Source of the DNA: Paenibacillaceae bacterium
Lineage (GTDB): Bacteria; Bacillota; Clostridia; Lachnospirales; Lachnospiraceae
Length of the DNA stretch: 64,000 bases
Direction of reading: 5' to 3'
Assembly (NCBI GenBank): GCA_015057705.1
Contig: SVDU01000021.1
Location: 1 to 64,000, forward strand
The notes beneath the pieces were generated by a model. It was not told the origin of the DNA, made no database searches, and worked only from the letters and a program-made list of their open reading frames with translations. Position numbers and translations under genes: made by a program. Shown piece by piece: positions 1 to 7,916 of the stretch. Numbering within the stretch: position 1 is the first letter of the stretch; the number at the start of each line of letters is the position of its first letter.

Positions 1-30
1 AACCATTGAAACAGCTCTAAACGTAAGAAA

Positions 31-58
31 GGGGCGGGATTCATACGAATCCCACCCC
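31..58 (-). other. Imperfect inverted repeat, possible second terminator
   Basis: Twelve-base arms (GGGGCGGGATTC and GAATCCCACCCC, one mismatch) enclose a 4-base loop. Read on the minus strand it is followed by TTTCTTACG, a poor U tract. It lies just beyond the clearer terminator at 81-128 and could be a backup terminator for the minus-strand gene, or belong to a gene to the left of the window. Confidence 0.3.
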
Positions 59-80
59 AACTATTGACAAAGAGCCAAAT

Positions 81-128
81 AAAAAAGCCGGATCCGTACC
101 TTTACAGGGTAACATGGATCCGGCTTTT
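81..128 (-). terminator. Rho-independent terminator of the 147-1079 gene
   Basis: Perfect arms GCCGGATCC / GGATCCGGC enclose about 20 bases. On the minus strand the stem is followed by six T residues. It sits 19 bases past the stop of the minus-strand surface protein gene. Confidence 0.8.
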
Positions 129-146
129 GCCGTATAAGCAAATAGA

Positions 147-1079
147 TTATTTCTTTTTGCCTGTATTTGACTTGGAAGTAGATTTCGTAGTTTCTGTACT
201 CTTAACAGACTCTTTCGAGGATTTGGTACTGTTTGTGGTTTTGGTATTGTTAGTTGATTTTGTAACGCTGGTTGATTTGGTATCGTTCGTTGATTTTGTA
301 TCACTTACTGATTTCGTTTCTTTTGTTTCTTCTTTAGCATCGGTTTCTAAGGAAGCATCTGTTTTTGCAGTGTCTCCATTTTCTGCAGCTTCTTCGTTTT
401 CCATCTCAGCATCTTCGAAACTTTCTCCCTGAGGTGTAAAGGTAACATGAAGCTCATTGCCAATCTTATCCTTGGCTGTAATGGTGATGTTCTCTTTCTT
501 AATTTCAAAAGTAACAAGTCCTGTACTGCGGTCAATAGAAAGAGGAAGAATATCCGTACTATCCTCATCAGAGGCTGTAATAGAGGAATAATCCACACCA
601 GACTGGGTATCTTCCAGTCGGAATGAAAGAATGCCATTTTCAAGAACATGGTCTTTCACAGCAGGAGGTGTATCGTCCAGAACATTAACTGTTTCATAGG
701 AAACGGACTTCATCTTATTAAATCCAGTCAGCTTTACTTCCAGTGTTCCGTTATTTTTTAATGTGGTTTTATAAGTACTCCCCCCTGTCTTGGTTAATTC
801 AATGGGGGTACTGTCCAGGGAAACTTCCATAGTCTTTATGGGAAGAAGGGATTTCACCTTTAATTCCATCGTGGTAGAAATAAAATCGCTGCTTTCACCA
901 ATGGTTATCTCTGCCTTCGGGCGGGCTGTTACCAGTAAAAAGATAATTCCGTTAATTACGATGAAAGGGAGCACATAAAACAGAAGGACCGAAAGAAAAC
1001 CGCTTTTTCCGTTGTCACGCCGGTATCCGGAGCTTGTCCTGCGGCGATCCGGTCTGGTTTGATTGTTATACTGAGTCAT
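147..1079 (-). CDS. Membrane-anchored surface protein with Ser/Thr/Lys-rich repeat tail
   Basis: A 310-residue protein of unknown function. Residues 1-26 are strongly basic (several Arg and Lys), and about 27-51 form one hydrophobic membrane segment, so the rest should face outside. The middle (about 55-215) is beta-rich with motifs of bacterial Ig-like modules (DDTPP, DTQSGVD, AKDKIGN). From about 220 the chain is acidic, and the last 70 residues are short repeats built on TKS(T/V)N/D ending in TGKKK. There is no LPXTG motif, so it is held by the N-terminal helix and not by sortase. An AGGAGG lies 13 bases before the ATG. It has its own promoter (1118-1146) and terminator (81-128). The tail may span or bind the wall; that is inference. 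Confidence 0.75.
   Translation of the reverse strand: MTQYNNQTRPDRRRTSSGYRRDNGKSGFLSVLLFYVLPFIVINGIIFLLVTARPKAEITIGESSDFISTTMELKVKSLLPIKTMEVSLDSTPIELTKTGGSTYKTTLKNNGTLEVKLTGFNKMKSVSYETVNVLDDTPPAVKDHVLENGILSFRLEDTQSGVDYSSITASDEDSTDILPLSIDRSTGLVTFEIKKENITITAKDKIGNELHVTFTPQGESFEDAEMENEEAAENGDTAKTDASLETDAKEETKETKSVSDTKSTNDTKSTSVTKSTNNTKTTNSTKSSKESVKSTETTKSTSKSNTGKKK
170..335 (-). repeat. Degenerate tandem repeat encoding TKSxxD/N units
   Basis: Roughly 15-18-base units on the minus strand encode the successive short blocks TKSVSD, TKSTND, TKSTSV, TKSTNN and TKTTNS. Units have diverged at the DNA level, so slippage is not obviously recent. Confidence 0.6.
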
Positions 1080-1117
1080 ATGAATTCAAATTCCTCCTGA
1101 TAATTATTCCGTTACCT

Positions 1118-1146
1118 AGCATAGCAGAAAATGGGGGATCTTACAA
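1118..1146 (-). promoter_or_regulatory. Sigma-A-type promoter for the 147-1079 gene
   Basis: On the minus strand TTGTAA and TATGCT are separated by exactly 17 bases, about 40 bases upstream of the ATG at 1079. Confidence 0.6.
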
Positions 1147-1226
1147 GTTTATATGATAAATTGTAATAATTTAATTTATTCTTACGATAGGACCGGTATA
1201 CGTGTATCTGGAAGCATTTAAAGTAT

Positions 1227-1256
1227 AAAAAAATACGCCCGGACGGGCGCATTTTT
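1227..1256 (-). terminator. Terminator of the lipoprotein gene
   Basis: A short GC-rich stem (GCGCCCG / CGGGCGT) is followed on the minus strand by a run of seven T residues. It starts five bases past the lipoprotein stop codon. Confidence 0.8.
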
Positions 1257-1260
1257 AAAG

Positions 1261-1911
1261 TTATCTAATAGTCAGAACATAGCTGTCTTTTGTACCAGAA
1301 GGCTCCAGCATAATGGAGAGAGGATTCTGGGATTCAGCAACTTCTTGCGGGCACTGAAACAGGAAGTGTACGCCTAATGTCTCGAGAGGTTTGATGGAAG
1401 TAATATTGGCATAGGTAAAGCCGGTGTTTCCATCCTCAGGAACTGCCTGTCCGGAGTAGGTATAGCCTCCATTGTAATCAGCGGTTGCTTTTATGATTTC
1501 GTCACAGGGTAAGTTCTGTTTAGCCAGATTCTTAACATCAAGATCCAGATGAATGTAGACATTGCCTGGATCAGCCGCATAATGGGTATAAAATCCGGAA
1601 GTATCATCTGGAAGGACATCATATGATAGTTCCACTTTATTTACTGTAATCTCCATGGCATCCGTGGTAATTACACCTCCGATTGCTATGGGTGTTCCGT
1701 TTTGAGCTGCCTTTGTTTCTTCAGCTGTGGTTTCCGGAACTGTTTCAAGCTGTGCCTTTAAATCAGCATTTTCCTGCTTTAATTCTTCTACCTGGGCCTT
1801 TAAACTTTCCACCTGGGAATTATCAGGGGCAGTCGTGGAAGCTTTACTGCCGCAGGCAGACAGGCTGATGGAAGCCATGCATAATACGGGAATTAACCAT
1901 TTCTTTTTCAT
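1261..1911 (-). CDS. Lipoprotein with coiled coil and DUF4352/DUF5067-like domain
   Basis: This 216-residue protein starts with a lipoprotein signal (basic MKKK, hydrophobic stretch, lipobox LSAC with Cys at residue 20), so it should be lipid-anchored outside the membrane. Residues about 33-58 form a heptad-rich coiled coil (VESLKAQVEELKQENADLKA), followed by a Thr/Glu linker. The rest (about 75-216) is a beta-sandwich-like domain with the pattern of small extracytoplasmic immunoprotective-type lipoproteins (ITVNKVELSYD, then VYIHLDLDVKN). The family assignment is from memory of the pattern. Function is unknown. It is transcribed alone, with a terminator just downstream and an 11-base inverted repeat upstream. 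Confidence 0.8.
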   Translation of the reverse strand: MKKKWLIPVLCMASISLSACGSKASTTAPDNSQVESLKAQVEELKQENADLKAQLETVPETTAEETKAAQNGTPIAIGGVITTDAMEITVNKVELSYDVLPDDTSGFYTHYAADPGNVYIHLDLDVKNLAKQNLPCDEIIKATADYNGGYTYSGQAVPEDGNTGFTYANITSIKPLETLGVHFLFQCPQEVAESQNPLSIMLEPSGTKDSYVLTIR

Positions 1912-1937
1912 ACTTTTACCTCTATTATCTTTTGTAT

Positions 1938-1964
1938 GATTAAAAAGCTTAAGGCTTTTTAATC
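1938..1964. repeat. Perfect 11-base inverted repeat upstream of the lipoprotein gene
   Basis: Arms GATTAAAAAGC and GCTTTTTAATC are perfectly complementary around TTAAG. It lies 27 bases upstream of the lipoprotein start on the minus strand. It could be an operator or a leader hairpin; nothing in the sequence decides which. Confidence 0.5.
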
Positions 1965-2107
1965 TAAATCATTATTATACCTTATTTTCAGCCTGAATGC
2001 GAATCTTATTAATAATAATAGTTTAAATAATTAAGTTATTTTACAATGCGGTCTGTTAAATAGTCAAAATCTGTGCTAATATAAAAAAAAAGACAAGGAG
2101 ATCAGGT

Positions 2108-2650
2108 ATGGTGGAGAAAGCTGTTGCATTTGCGGCCAAGTGTCATGAGGGAACCTGCCGGAAAGGGACTCACATCCCCTATATCGTCCATCCTTTGGAG
2201 ACGGCAGTCATTGTGTCTTTGATGACGGCTGACCAGGAACTCATAAGCGCTGCTCTGCTTCATGATGTGATTGAAGATGCAGGAGTTACGAAAACAAAGC
2301 TGGAGGAAGAATTTGGAAGCCGTGTGGCACAGCTGGTTATGGAAGAAACGGAAGACAAAACAAAAAGCTGGAAAGAACGTAAGAGTGCCACATTAAAGCA
2401 TCTGGAACATGCCTCAGAGGAGATTAAGATTCTTGTATTGGCAGATAAGCTTAGTAATCTCAGAACAACGGCAAGAGATTACCTTCTTATGGGGGATGAG
2501 ATCTGGAAGCGTTTCAATGAAAAAGACAAGGCCCAGCATGCGTGGTACTATTTAAATATAGCCCAGCTCTTAAGTGAATTAGATAAATTTGGTGCTTATC
2601 AGGAATATAAAACTCTGTGTGAACTAGTATTTGGTAAGAGTCATAAATAA
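2108..2650 (+). CDS. HD-domain protein, (p)ppGpp-hydrolase-like (MESH1/SpoT-type)
   Basis: A 180-residue cytoplasmic protein with the metal-dependent HD fold in its RelA/SpoT hydrolase form. His28 (YIVHPLE), His52-Asp53 with Glu56-Asp57 (LLHDVIEDAG) and Asp113 (LADKLSNLR) match the expected metal and substrate positions. There is no synthetase, TGS or ACT domain, so it fits a stand-alone small alarmone hydrolase or related nucleotide pyrophosphohydrolase. A GGAG precedes the ATG by about 8 bases. It is flanked by unrelated genes and is probably monocistronic. The HD superfamily is sure; the exact nucleotide substrate is not. Confidence 0.85.
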   Translation: MVEKAVAFAAKCHEGTCRKGTHIPYIVHPLETAVIVSLMTADQELISAALLHDVIEDAGVTKTKLEEEFGSRVAQLVMEETEDKTKSWKERKSATLKHLEHASEEIKILVLADKLSNLRTTARDYLLMGDEIWKRFNEKDKAQHAWYYLNIAQLLSELDKFGAYQEYKTLCELVFGKSHK

Positions 2651-2941
2651 GAAATGTAAATATTACGTTCCAATACGCCCCCCGTCATATAGACAGATTC
2701 ATTCTATATTTTATCTGCTATTTTTCTTTTAACTGATTAATACGATAAACTGCCCATGTCCGCCCGGTGGTTTTAAAGTCATTTCTTTTAGCATTTTTCC
2801 CAACATTAACTGTAATTTCAGTCCTTTTTAGAAGCCATGGTTAAAGCGATTTATCAATGGTTTGGTTAAAAACCTCTTTTTTCGGCAAACTACCAGATAA
2901 AGGCTTTATTATATGAGTTGTTACCGAAAGGAGTACGGCAT
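2651..2941. other. Intergenic leader of the exopolysaccharide operon
   Basis: About 290 bases lie between the HD gene and the first glycosyltransferase. I see no coding potential and no riboswitch core I recognise, in particular no GEMM-type c-di-GMP aptamer. No convincing -35/-10 pair stands out. The only local structure is a weak hairpin with a T tract at 2859-2882. Confidence 0.5.
2859..2882 (+). terminator. Weak hairpin plus T tract, possible attenuator
   Basis: GGTTT pairs with AAACC around a 6-base loop and is followed by TCTTTTTT, 60 bases before the operon's first start codon. The stem is only five pairs, so it may be chance. If real it would attenuate the operon or end transcription from the HD gene. 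Confidence 0.3.
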
Positions 2942-3907
2942 ATGAACAAACTTTGTATTGTTGTGCCATGCTATAACGAGGAACAGGCGCTTTTATATAC
3001 CAATGCAGAATTAATAAAAATTATGAACAGACTGGTTGAATCCGGAAAAGTTGACAAAACCAGTTTTATTCTTTATGTGGATGATGGCAGTAAGGACGGT
3101 ACCTGGAATATAATAGAAAATTTCCGGAAACAGTCAGCCGTTATCTTTGGTCTTAAACTTGCCAGAAATACAGGACATCAAAATGCGCTGACTGCTGGTC
3201 TTTTAACAGCCATGAATTATGCTGATATGGTTATTTCAATTGATGCGGACTTACAGGATGATGTCTCTGTCATGGAAGAGATGGTGGATTTATTCCTTCG
3301 GGGTAATGATATCGTGTATGGAGTTCGTAACAGGCGCGATACAGATACGTTTTTTAAAAAGTTTTCTGCTCTCGGTTTTTACAGACTGATGCAGCTGATG
3401 AAGATTAAGATTATTTATAATCACGCGGATTACCGGCTTATGTCCAAACGTGCGCTACTGCAATTTTCTTTATATAAGGAACGAAATTTATTTTTAAGAG
3501 GAATTGTACCTTTGATTGGATATCCGTCAGCCACAGTTATGTATGACCGGAAATCACGGATAGCTGGTAATTCCAAATATTCACTGGGCAAGATGTTGTC
3601 CATGGCGTTTGAAGGAATTACATCATTTAGCATACAACCTATTCGAATGATAACCGATTTAGGTCTTGGGATTGTGGTGTTTAGTATATGTGCAACGATC
3701 TATGCATTTTATTCCTACATTACTGGAAAAGTGGTTGCAGGCTGGACTTCTACCATTTTATCAATCTGGTTTATCGGTGGTGTACAGCTTTTATCTGTGG
3801 GACTTATTGGCACTTATATCGGAAAGATTTACGTGGAAGTAAAAGAACGGCCCAGATATGCCATTGAGGTGAATGATTTAACGGAGATCAGTCATGAACA
3901 ATCATGA
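2942..3907 (+). CDS. GT2 glycosyltransferase with C-terminal membrane pair (GtrB/DPM1-like)
   Basis: Family 2 glycosyltransferase of the type that moves a sugar from a nucleotide to polyprenyl phosphate on the inner leaflet. The N-terminal GT-A domain shows VVPCYNEEQ, YVDDGSKDGT and the DXD region SIDADLQDD. Two hydrophobic segments near residues 235-300 anchor it, as in GtrB and YkcC-type enzymes. I chose ATG 2942 over an upstream TTG at 2918 because GAAAGGAG sits 8 bases before it. The next gene, a GT-C-type membrane protein, overlaps its end by 14 bases; together they fit a donor-synthase plus extracellular transferase pair that decorates the polymer made further down the operon. The sugar cannot be read from the sequence. 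Confidence 0.85.
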   Translation: MNKLCIVVPCYNEEQALLYTNAELIKIMNRLVESGKVDKTSFILYVDDGSKDGTWNIIENFRKQSAVIFGLKLARNTGHQNALTAGLLTAMNYADMVISIDADLQDDVSVMEEMVDLFLRGNDIVYGVRNRRDTDTFFKKFSALGFYRLMQLMKIKIIYNHADYRLMSKRALLQFSLYKERNLFLRGIVPLIGYPSATVMYDRKSRIAGNSKYSLGKMLSMAFEGITSFSIQPIRMITDLGLGIVVFSICATIYAFYSYITGKVVAGWTSTILSIWFIGGVQLLSVGLIGTYIGKIYVEVKERPRYAIEVNDLTEISHEQS

Positions 3908-5432
3908 GGACAAAGGTCCTGTTCCATATATTAACTTCTTTCTTAAACTACTGCAGGAAGTAAGAAAAAAGATTGGGAAAATCAATTCTATTATGGAAGG
4001 AAAATATTCTCCTGCCCTTCTTGCATCTGGCGTAACAGTCATTGCAGCCCTGATTACCCTCTTAATTCTTTTTCTGCCCAATTATCTTGGTGTTGCAAAT
4101 GATGGGACTACGGATGGAATTATGAAATCTGCCGGTTTCTACTATATAAATAAAGATCCGGTTACTAACTATGGAGACTATTTTATAAAAACTTATACAG
4201 AAGTTGCATCTGGAGAGGAAGTTCAGGGGAACGTATGGAATAGCCAGCTTGTTTTTCTCAGGGCAGCAAAAGCATTGGGTCAGCTGTTTACGCGGGACAG
4301 TATTTTTGATATCCGTTTTTTAGCCCTGATTTATTTTTTGCTCTATCTTCCTGCTCTGTACCTCATAATACGACAGAGCTGTGAACGGGTAAAAAGCTTT
4401 TCAGAAGGGGCATTGATTGCGGGAGTGGGGCTGATCATTTTGTCAGATGTAGGTTATATGACCTATTTTAATTCATTCTATCCGGAGGCAATCTGGTTTC
4501 TTGCCATACTTTATTGTGTGGGAGGATATATGTCTTTTCAGAAAAAGAGGTCTGGATACAAAGATTTGTCTGCCCTGGTTCTGATTTTGTTATGGGGGAG
4601 TGTACTGGTCAGTTCCAGACGACAATGTGCGGTAATGGGGTTTATTATTGCGATATCGGTTATTCGTCTGATAACAATCCGCAGAAGCTTTATCTGGGGA
4701 GGAGTCTGCATAGCCGGCGCTTTTTTGCTAAGCCTGCTCTCTTTTGTCTGTATTCTTGGATACCCATCTGATTTTAGTGAAACCAGTAAATTACACGCCA
4801 TGACAAGAGGAGTTTTGTTCAGTTCTGCCGATCCGGCTAAGACTCTTACAGAATTTAACATTGATCCTTCCTACGAATTGCTGGCGGATGCATCTGCGTA
4901 TGATTATCTGCCTTTTGTGAAATCCGGTGACAGTTCCTTATACCATGGCTTTATGGATCAATATACGATTCCCGATATTGGAATTTATTATTTGCGCCAT
5001 CCAGACAGCCTGATTGGCATGATTGATGTTTCCATTAAACAAGGGATGGATATGAGACGGAGTAATTGCGGAAACTATGAGAAAGTGGCAGGATTCCCAA
5101 AGAAAGCAAAAAGTCTTTTCTGGTCTTTATGGAGCAGCTTTAAAGAATTATCCGCACCAAAAACTGTGGGATATTTAATTCTGCTGACTGTTGCGGTTAT
5201 TATCTTATTTTATAAAGGGTATTCCTTACGCCGGGTGGAAGACAGAAGAAATACAGTATTTTTGGATATGCTTATTATGGTTCTGGCCTTTTTACTTTCC
5301 CAATCCATTTTAGTAATTGTTAACAGCGGTGATGCCGAGATGGCTCAGAGGCTGTTTCTGGTGGGGCTGTCAATTGATATTATGACCTACTGTGTGTTTG
5401 GGGAGTTACTTCATAAGCTTAGAATCGTTTAG
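3894..5432 (+). CDS. GT-C-type polytopic glycosyltransferase (WsfD-like)
   Basis: A 512-residue membrane protein with about ten hydrophobic segments and a large outward loop after the first (from about residue 60), which carries acidic residues (GVANDGTTDG) where GT-C enzymes keep a catalytic Asp. A second soluble stretch lies near 290-390. It resembles the hexose transferase WsfD of S-layer glycan loci and other polyprenyl-phosphate-sugar-using transferases; the match is by general pattern. It overlaps the preceding GT2 gene by 14 bases, which suggests translational coupling. Expected role: transfer of the lipid-linked sugar onto the growing exopolysaccharide outside the cell. Confidence 0.7.
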   Translation: MNNHEDKGPVPYINFFLKLLQEVRKKIGKINSIMEGKYSPALLASGVTVIAALITLLILFLPNYLGVANDGTTDGIMKSAGFYYINKDPVTNYGDYFIKTYTEVASGEEVQGNVWNSQLVFLRAAKALGQLFTRDSIFDIRFLALIYFLLYLPALYLIIRQSCERVKSFSEGALIAGVGLIILSDVGYMTYFNSFYPEAIWFLAILYCVGGYMSFQKKRSGYKDLSALVLILLWGSVLVSSRRQCAVMGFIIAISVIRLITIRRSFIWGGVCIAGAFLLSLLSFVCILGYPSDFSETSKLHAMTRGVLFSSADPAKTLTEFNIDPSYELLADASAYDYLPFVKSGDSSLYHGFMDQYTIPDIGIYYLRHPDSLIGMIDVSIKQGMDMRRSNCGNYEKVAGFPKKAKSLFWSLWSSFKELSAPKTVGYLILLTVAVIILFYKGYSLRRVEDRRNTVFLDMLIMVLAFLLSQSILVIVNSGDAEMAQRLFLVGLSIDIMTYCVFGELLHKLRIV

Positions 5433-5466
5433 AACCAGCATTTGTGCTTGAAATGTGAGGAAAATA

Positions 5467-6330
5467 ATGACTAATAGACATTCGTTTGGTTATTTGCTGC
5501 AGGATATTGGACTGGTAATTTTGTTGTTTTGCTTATTTGCAGGAGCAATGGTAGTCAGCTACTCAGAAAAATCCACGATGTTAGAAGCGGTTATCATGCT
5601 TCTTGGAACTTTTTTCGTGATTTTATTTTCCGGGTTTAAGCTGTTTTCATTGTCCCTTGTACTGGCTGGAATAGAGGTCACCTTCTATACTGCTTACCGG
5701 CTGTATTTATTCCTGTCCTATGATATTGAAATTCCTTTTTACAGCTATATCTGGATTCTCATACCTCTTATTTCTGCTGCAGCCATGTATCTGTTCGTAT
5801 CAGGAATCAACAGACTGGAGCTTGAAAATGACATGTTAAGGAGGCAGGTAGATGAACTGGTTGTGCTGAACCCGCTGACAAAACTCTATAATCTGAGAAG
5901 TCTTTACAATGATCTTAATGTTCTGGCCGCTTATGCTGAGAGAAACCAGATGTCCCTTTCCCTTATGATAATCATGCTGAAATATGAAGCGGAGTTAAAA
6001 AGCATATTGTCCAGGCAAAATTATGAGCTTGTAATACAGAGGCTGGCTGAACTTGTGGTAGATACGGTGCGGGTGGAGGACAAGACCTATTCCATTGACA
6101 ATAAAGGATCTCTGGCTGTTATACTGACCTGCGGCAAAGAGGGTAGTGAGATAGCAATGAGGAGAATCAGAAACCGGATTTCTGAACGGGATGCTTTTAG
6201 TGGCATTACTGATAAAGCAATCAAGATAGAAGTAAAGATGGCAAGTCTGGAATATGAAAAAGAGATTTATGAAAACAATATGATTCTCTTTAAACAGAGG
6301 GTGGAAAATGAACTGCAGTATGATGTATAA
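5467..6330 (+). CDS. Membrane protein with degenerate GGDEF domain, likely c-di-GMP receptor (YdaK/PssE-like)
   Basis: About 287 residues. The first 120 contain four hydrophobic segments, then a short helical linker (ELENDMLRRQVDELV) leads into a GGDEF fold beginning NPLTKLYNLRSLYNDL. The catalytic motif is lost: where GGDEF should be, residues 211-215 read DNKGS. The inhibitory-site motif RxxD is kept as R202-V-E-D205, exactly five residues upstream, as in functional GGDEF proteins. That combination is known from c-di-GMP receptors such as PelD and B. subtilis YdaK. I chose ATG 5467 (TGAGG six bases before) over GTG 5455. It lies next to the DUF2334 and synthase genes, the same partners as in ydaJKLMN. 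Inferred role: switches on the synthase when c-di-GMP binds. Confidence 0.8.
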   Translation: MTNRHSFGYLLQDIGLVILLFCLFAGAMVVSYSEKSTMLEAVIMLLGTFFVILFSGFKLFSLSLVLAGIEVTFYTAYRLYLFLSYDIEIPFYSYIWILIPLISAAAMYLFVSGINRLELENDMLRRQVDELVVLNPLTKLYNLRSLYNDLNVLAAYAERNQMSLSLMIIMLKYEAELKSILSRQNYELVIQRLAELVVDTVRVEDKTYSIDNKGSLAVILTCGKEGSEIAMRRIRNRISERDAFSGITDKAIKIEVKMASLEYEKEIYENNMILFKQRVENELQYDV

Positions 6331-7906
6331 AAAAATCTTATTTTATATAGCCGGATTCCTGTTTTTTTCCCTTGCCAGTATGGGAAAAAAATCTCTGACT
6401 TCCTTTGCAGAAGAGGTGCCAAAAGGAGATATCCTGATTATCTATCAAGATAATGCTGATGATAATACGAAGGCTGGGGTTGAGGATCTTGTAAAACTTC
6501 TGACCTTTCAAAGCTTTAAGATCAGCTATGGCCCGGCTTCCTGGGGGATGGAGTATCTAGATGGGTTCTCCTATGTGATCTGCTATGATTTAGAACAGAG
6601 TCCCCCTGGATTTACCAGCAGACTGAGTCGATATGAAACCAAAAGTGCAATTGATTGGAAAATGGAATCACCCCATATTTTATTTATAGGTAATCAGTAT
6701 TTCAAAACTTATCTGGACAGCACAAACAGGTCAGATCAGTATGAACTGTTAAACAGCACTGTGGGACAGCTGCAATATTCGTTTTATGGCTCTGAAGGTA
6801 AAAGTGGTCTGGTGCGGGAAGATTATTTTATATTTTTAAAAAAATCCTCCTACCAAAATGGCATAGTAACAGTTAATAATAAAAATGGATATTTTTGCGC
6901 AAAAGATGGCAGATTAACCCATATCCCTGTTGCTGATCTGAGCAGTCAGTTAGTTCGGGCGGCTATGACCAGAGAAGTTTCAAAGTGGAAATGGCCGTAT
7001 AACGGGAATCCTCATATATTTGCCCAGTACATCTTAATTGACAAAGTTTATCCCTATGAAGACCCGGAAAAGCTGTTACAGGCAGTAAATCTGATGATAG
7101 AGAAAAAAATTCCATTTGTCATTTCTGTGATGCCAATGTATGTAAATGGAGATTATCCTTCCATGACACATTTTTGTGAAGTATTGCGTTTCGCGCAGGC
7201 TGGAGGCGGTGCAGTAATTATTAACGCCCCAATTGACCAGATGAACCCACTGGATAAAGAGGTAATGCTTGATTATCTTGCCCGGGCAATGACCATATAC
7301 AACAAACAGGGAGTTTATCCACTGGCTTTAGAAGTACCACAAAACTGGATGTTTCATAAAGATACCATCGAAATTATGAGTCATTTTAAAACAATTTTTT
7401 CTTCCGATGAGGTGGATTCTTATTTAGGCCAGGAGGATATGAATCATAATGAGGTTTATAAAGACGGACATCAGTGGGTGGGGGCATCAATCCCTGTAGA
7501 TGATACGAAAGTCAGTTATTTGTCCGCTTATTCTACTGCAGTACTCATAGGTCTGGACGAGGATTTTGAAGAGATCAAAAGAAAAGTGGGAGTCTGTCAA
7601 AACTCCTTTGTACCATTAAAAAGTCTTTGGGATGTGGAGCACAGCTATTGGCTGGACAAACAGCTGATGACTTATAAAAATGGAGATCTGATTTTAAATG
7701 GAAAAAAAATGGATTTAAACTTTACCCCCACTGTTTATCCGGAACAATACAATTACCGCCGTAATATGCTTCAGCGGTTTTCCCGGGATTTGACAAACCA
7801 GAGCAGAAGACTGGTAATTGCGGTAGGACTTACTTCCATACTTTTTGTGTTCCTGATTTTCTGGGCCAGATTAAAGAACAGGAAAAATTATTTCTTTCAT
7901 GAATAG
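6308..7906 (+). CDS. Extracellular DUF2334 (NodB-fold) protein, apparently catalytically degenerate (YdaL-like)
   Basis: A 532-residue protein with an N-terminal signal or anchor helix (about 8-25), a Rossmann-like first domain (LIIYQDNADD), a DUF2334 polysaccharide-deacetylase-like domain from about 235, and a C-terminal membrane helix (about 500-522) with a basic end. In active family members I expect an Asp pair and an HGxxH-type motif for the metal. Here the first reads D245-K246 and the second N306-A-P-I-D310, so metal binding looks lost. It overlaps the previous gene by 23 bases; GAGGG precedes the ATG. Position between the GGDEF-like and synthase genes matches B. subtilis YdaL. It may bind or guide the polymer rather than deacetylate it; that is inference. 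Confidence 0.75.
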   Translation: MNCSMMYKKILFYIAGFLFFSLASMGKKSLTSFAEEVPKGDILIIYQDNADDNTKAGVEDLVKLLTFQSFKISYGPASWGMEYLDGFSYVICYDLEQSPPGFTSRLSRYETKSAIDWKMESPHILFIGNQYFKTYLDSTNRSDQYELLNSTVGQLQYSFYGSEGKSGLVREDYFIFLKKSSYQNGIVTVNNKNGYFCAKDGRLTHIPVADLSSQLVRAAMTREVSKWKWPYNGNPHIFAQYILIDKVYPYEDPEKLLQAVNLMIEKKIPFVISVMPMYVNGDYPSMTHFCEVLRFAQAGGGAVIINAPIDQMNPLDKEVMLDYLARAMTIYNKQGVYPLALEVPQNWMFHKDTIEIMSHFKTIFSSDEVDSYLGQEDMNHNEVYKDGHQWVGASIPVDDTKVSYLSAYSTAVLIGLDEDFEEIKRKVGVCQNSFVPLKSLWDVEHSYWLDKQLMTYKNGDLILNGKKMDLNFTPTVYPEQYNYRRNMLQRFSRDLTNQSRRLVIAVGLTSILFVFLIFWARLKNRKNYFFHE

Positions 7907-7916
7907 GGAGAGTGCC

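Noticed and set aside
64-432. Open frame on the plus strand rich in Val, Leu and Asp
   Set aside because: It is the complement of the TKS-repeat tail of the minus-strand surface protein and has no ribosome site.
2651-2941. c-di-GMP riboswitch upstream of the exopolysaccharide operon
   Set aside because: I looked for a GEMM-type core because of the GGDEF-like genes and found none.
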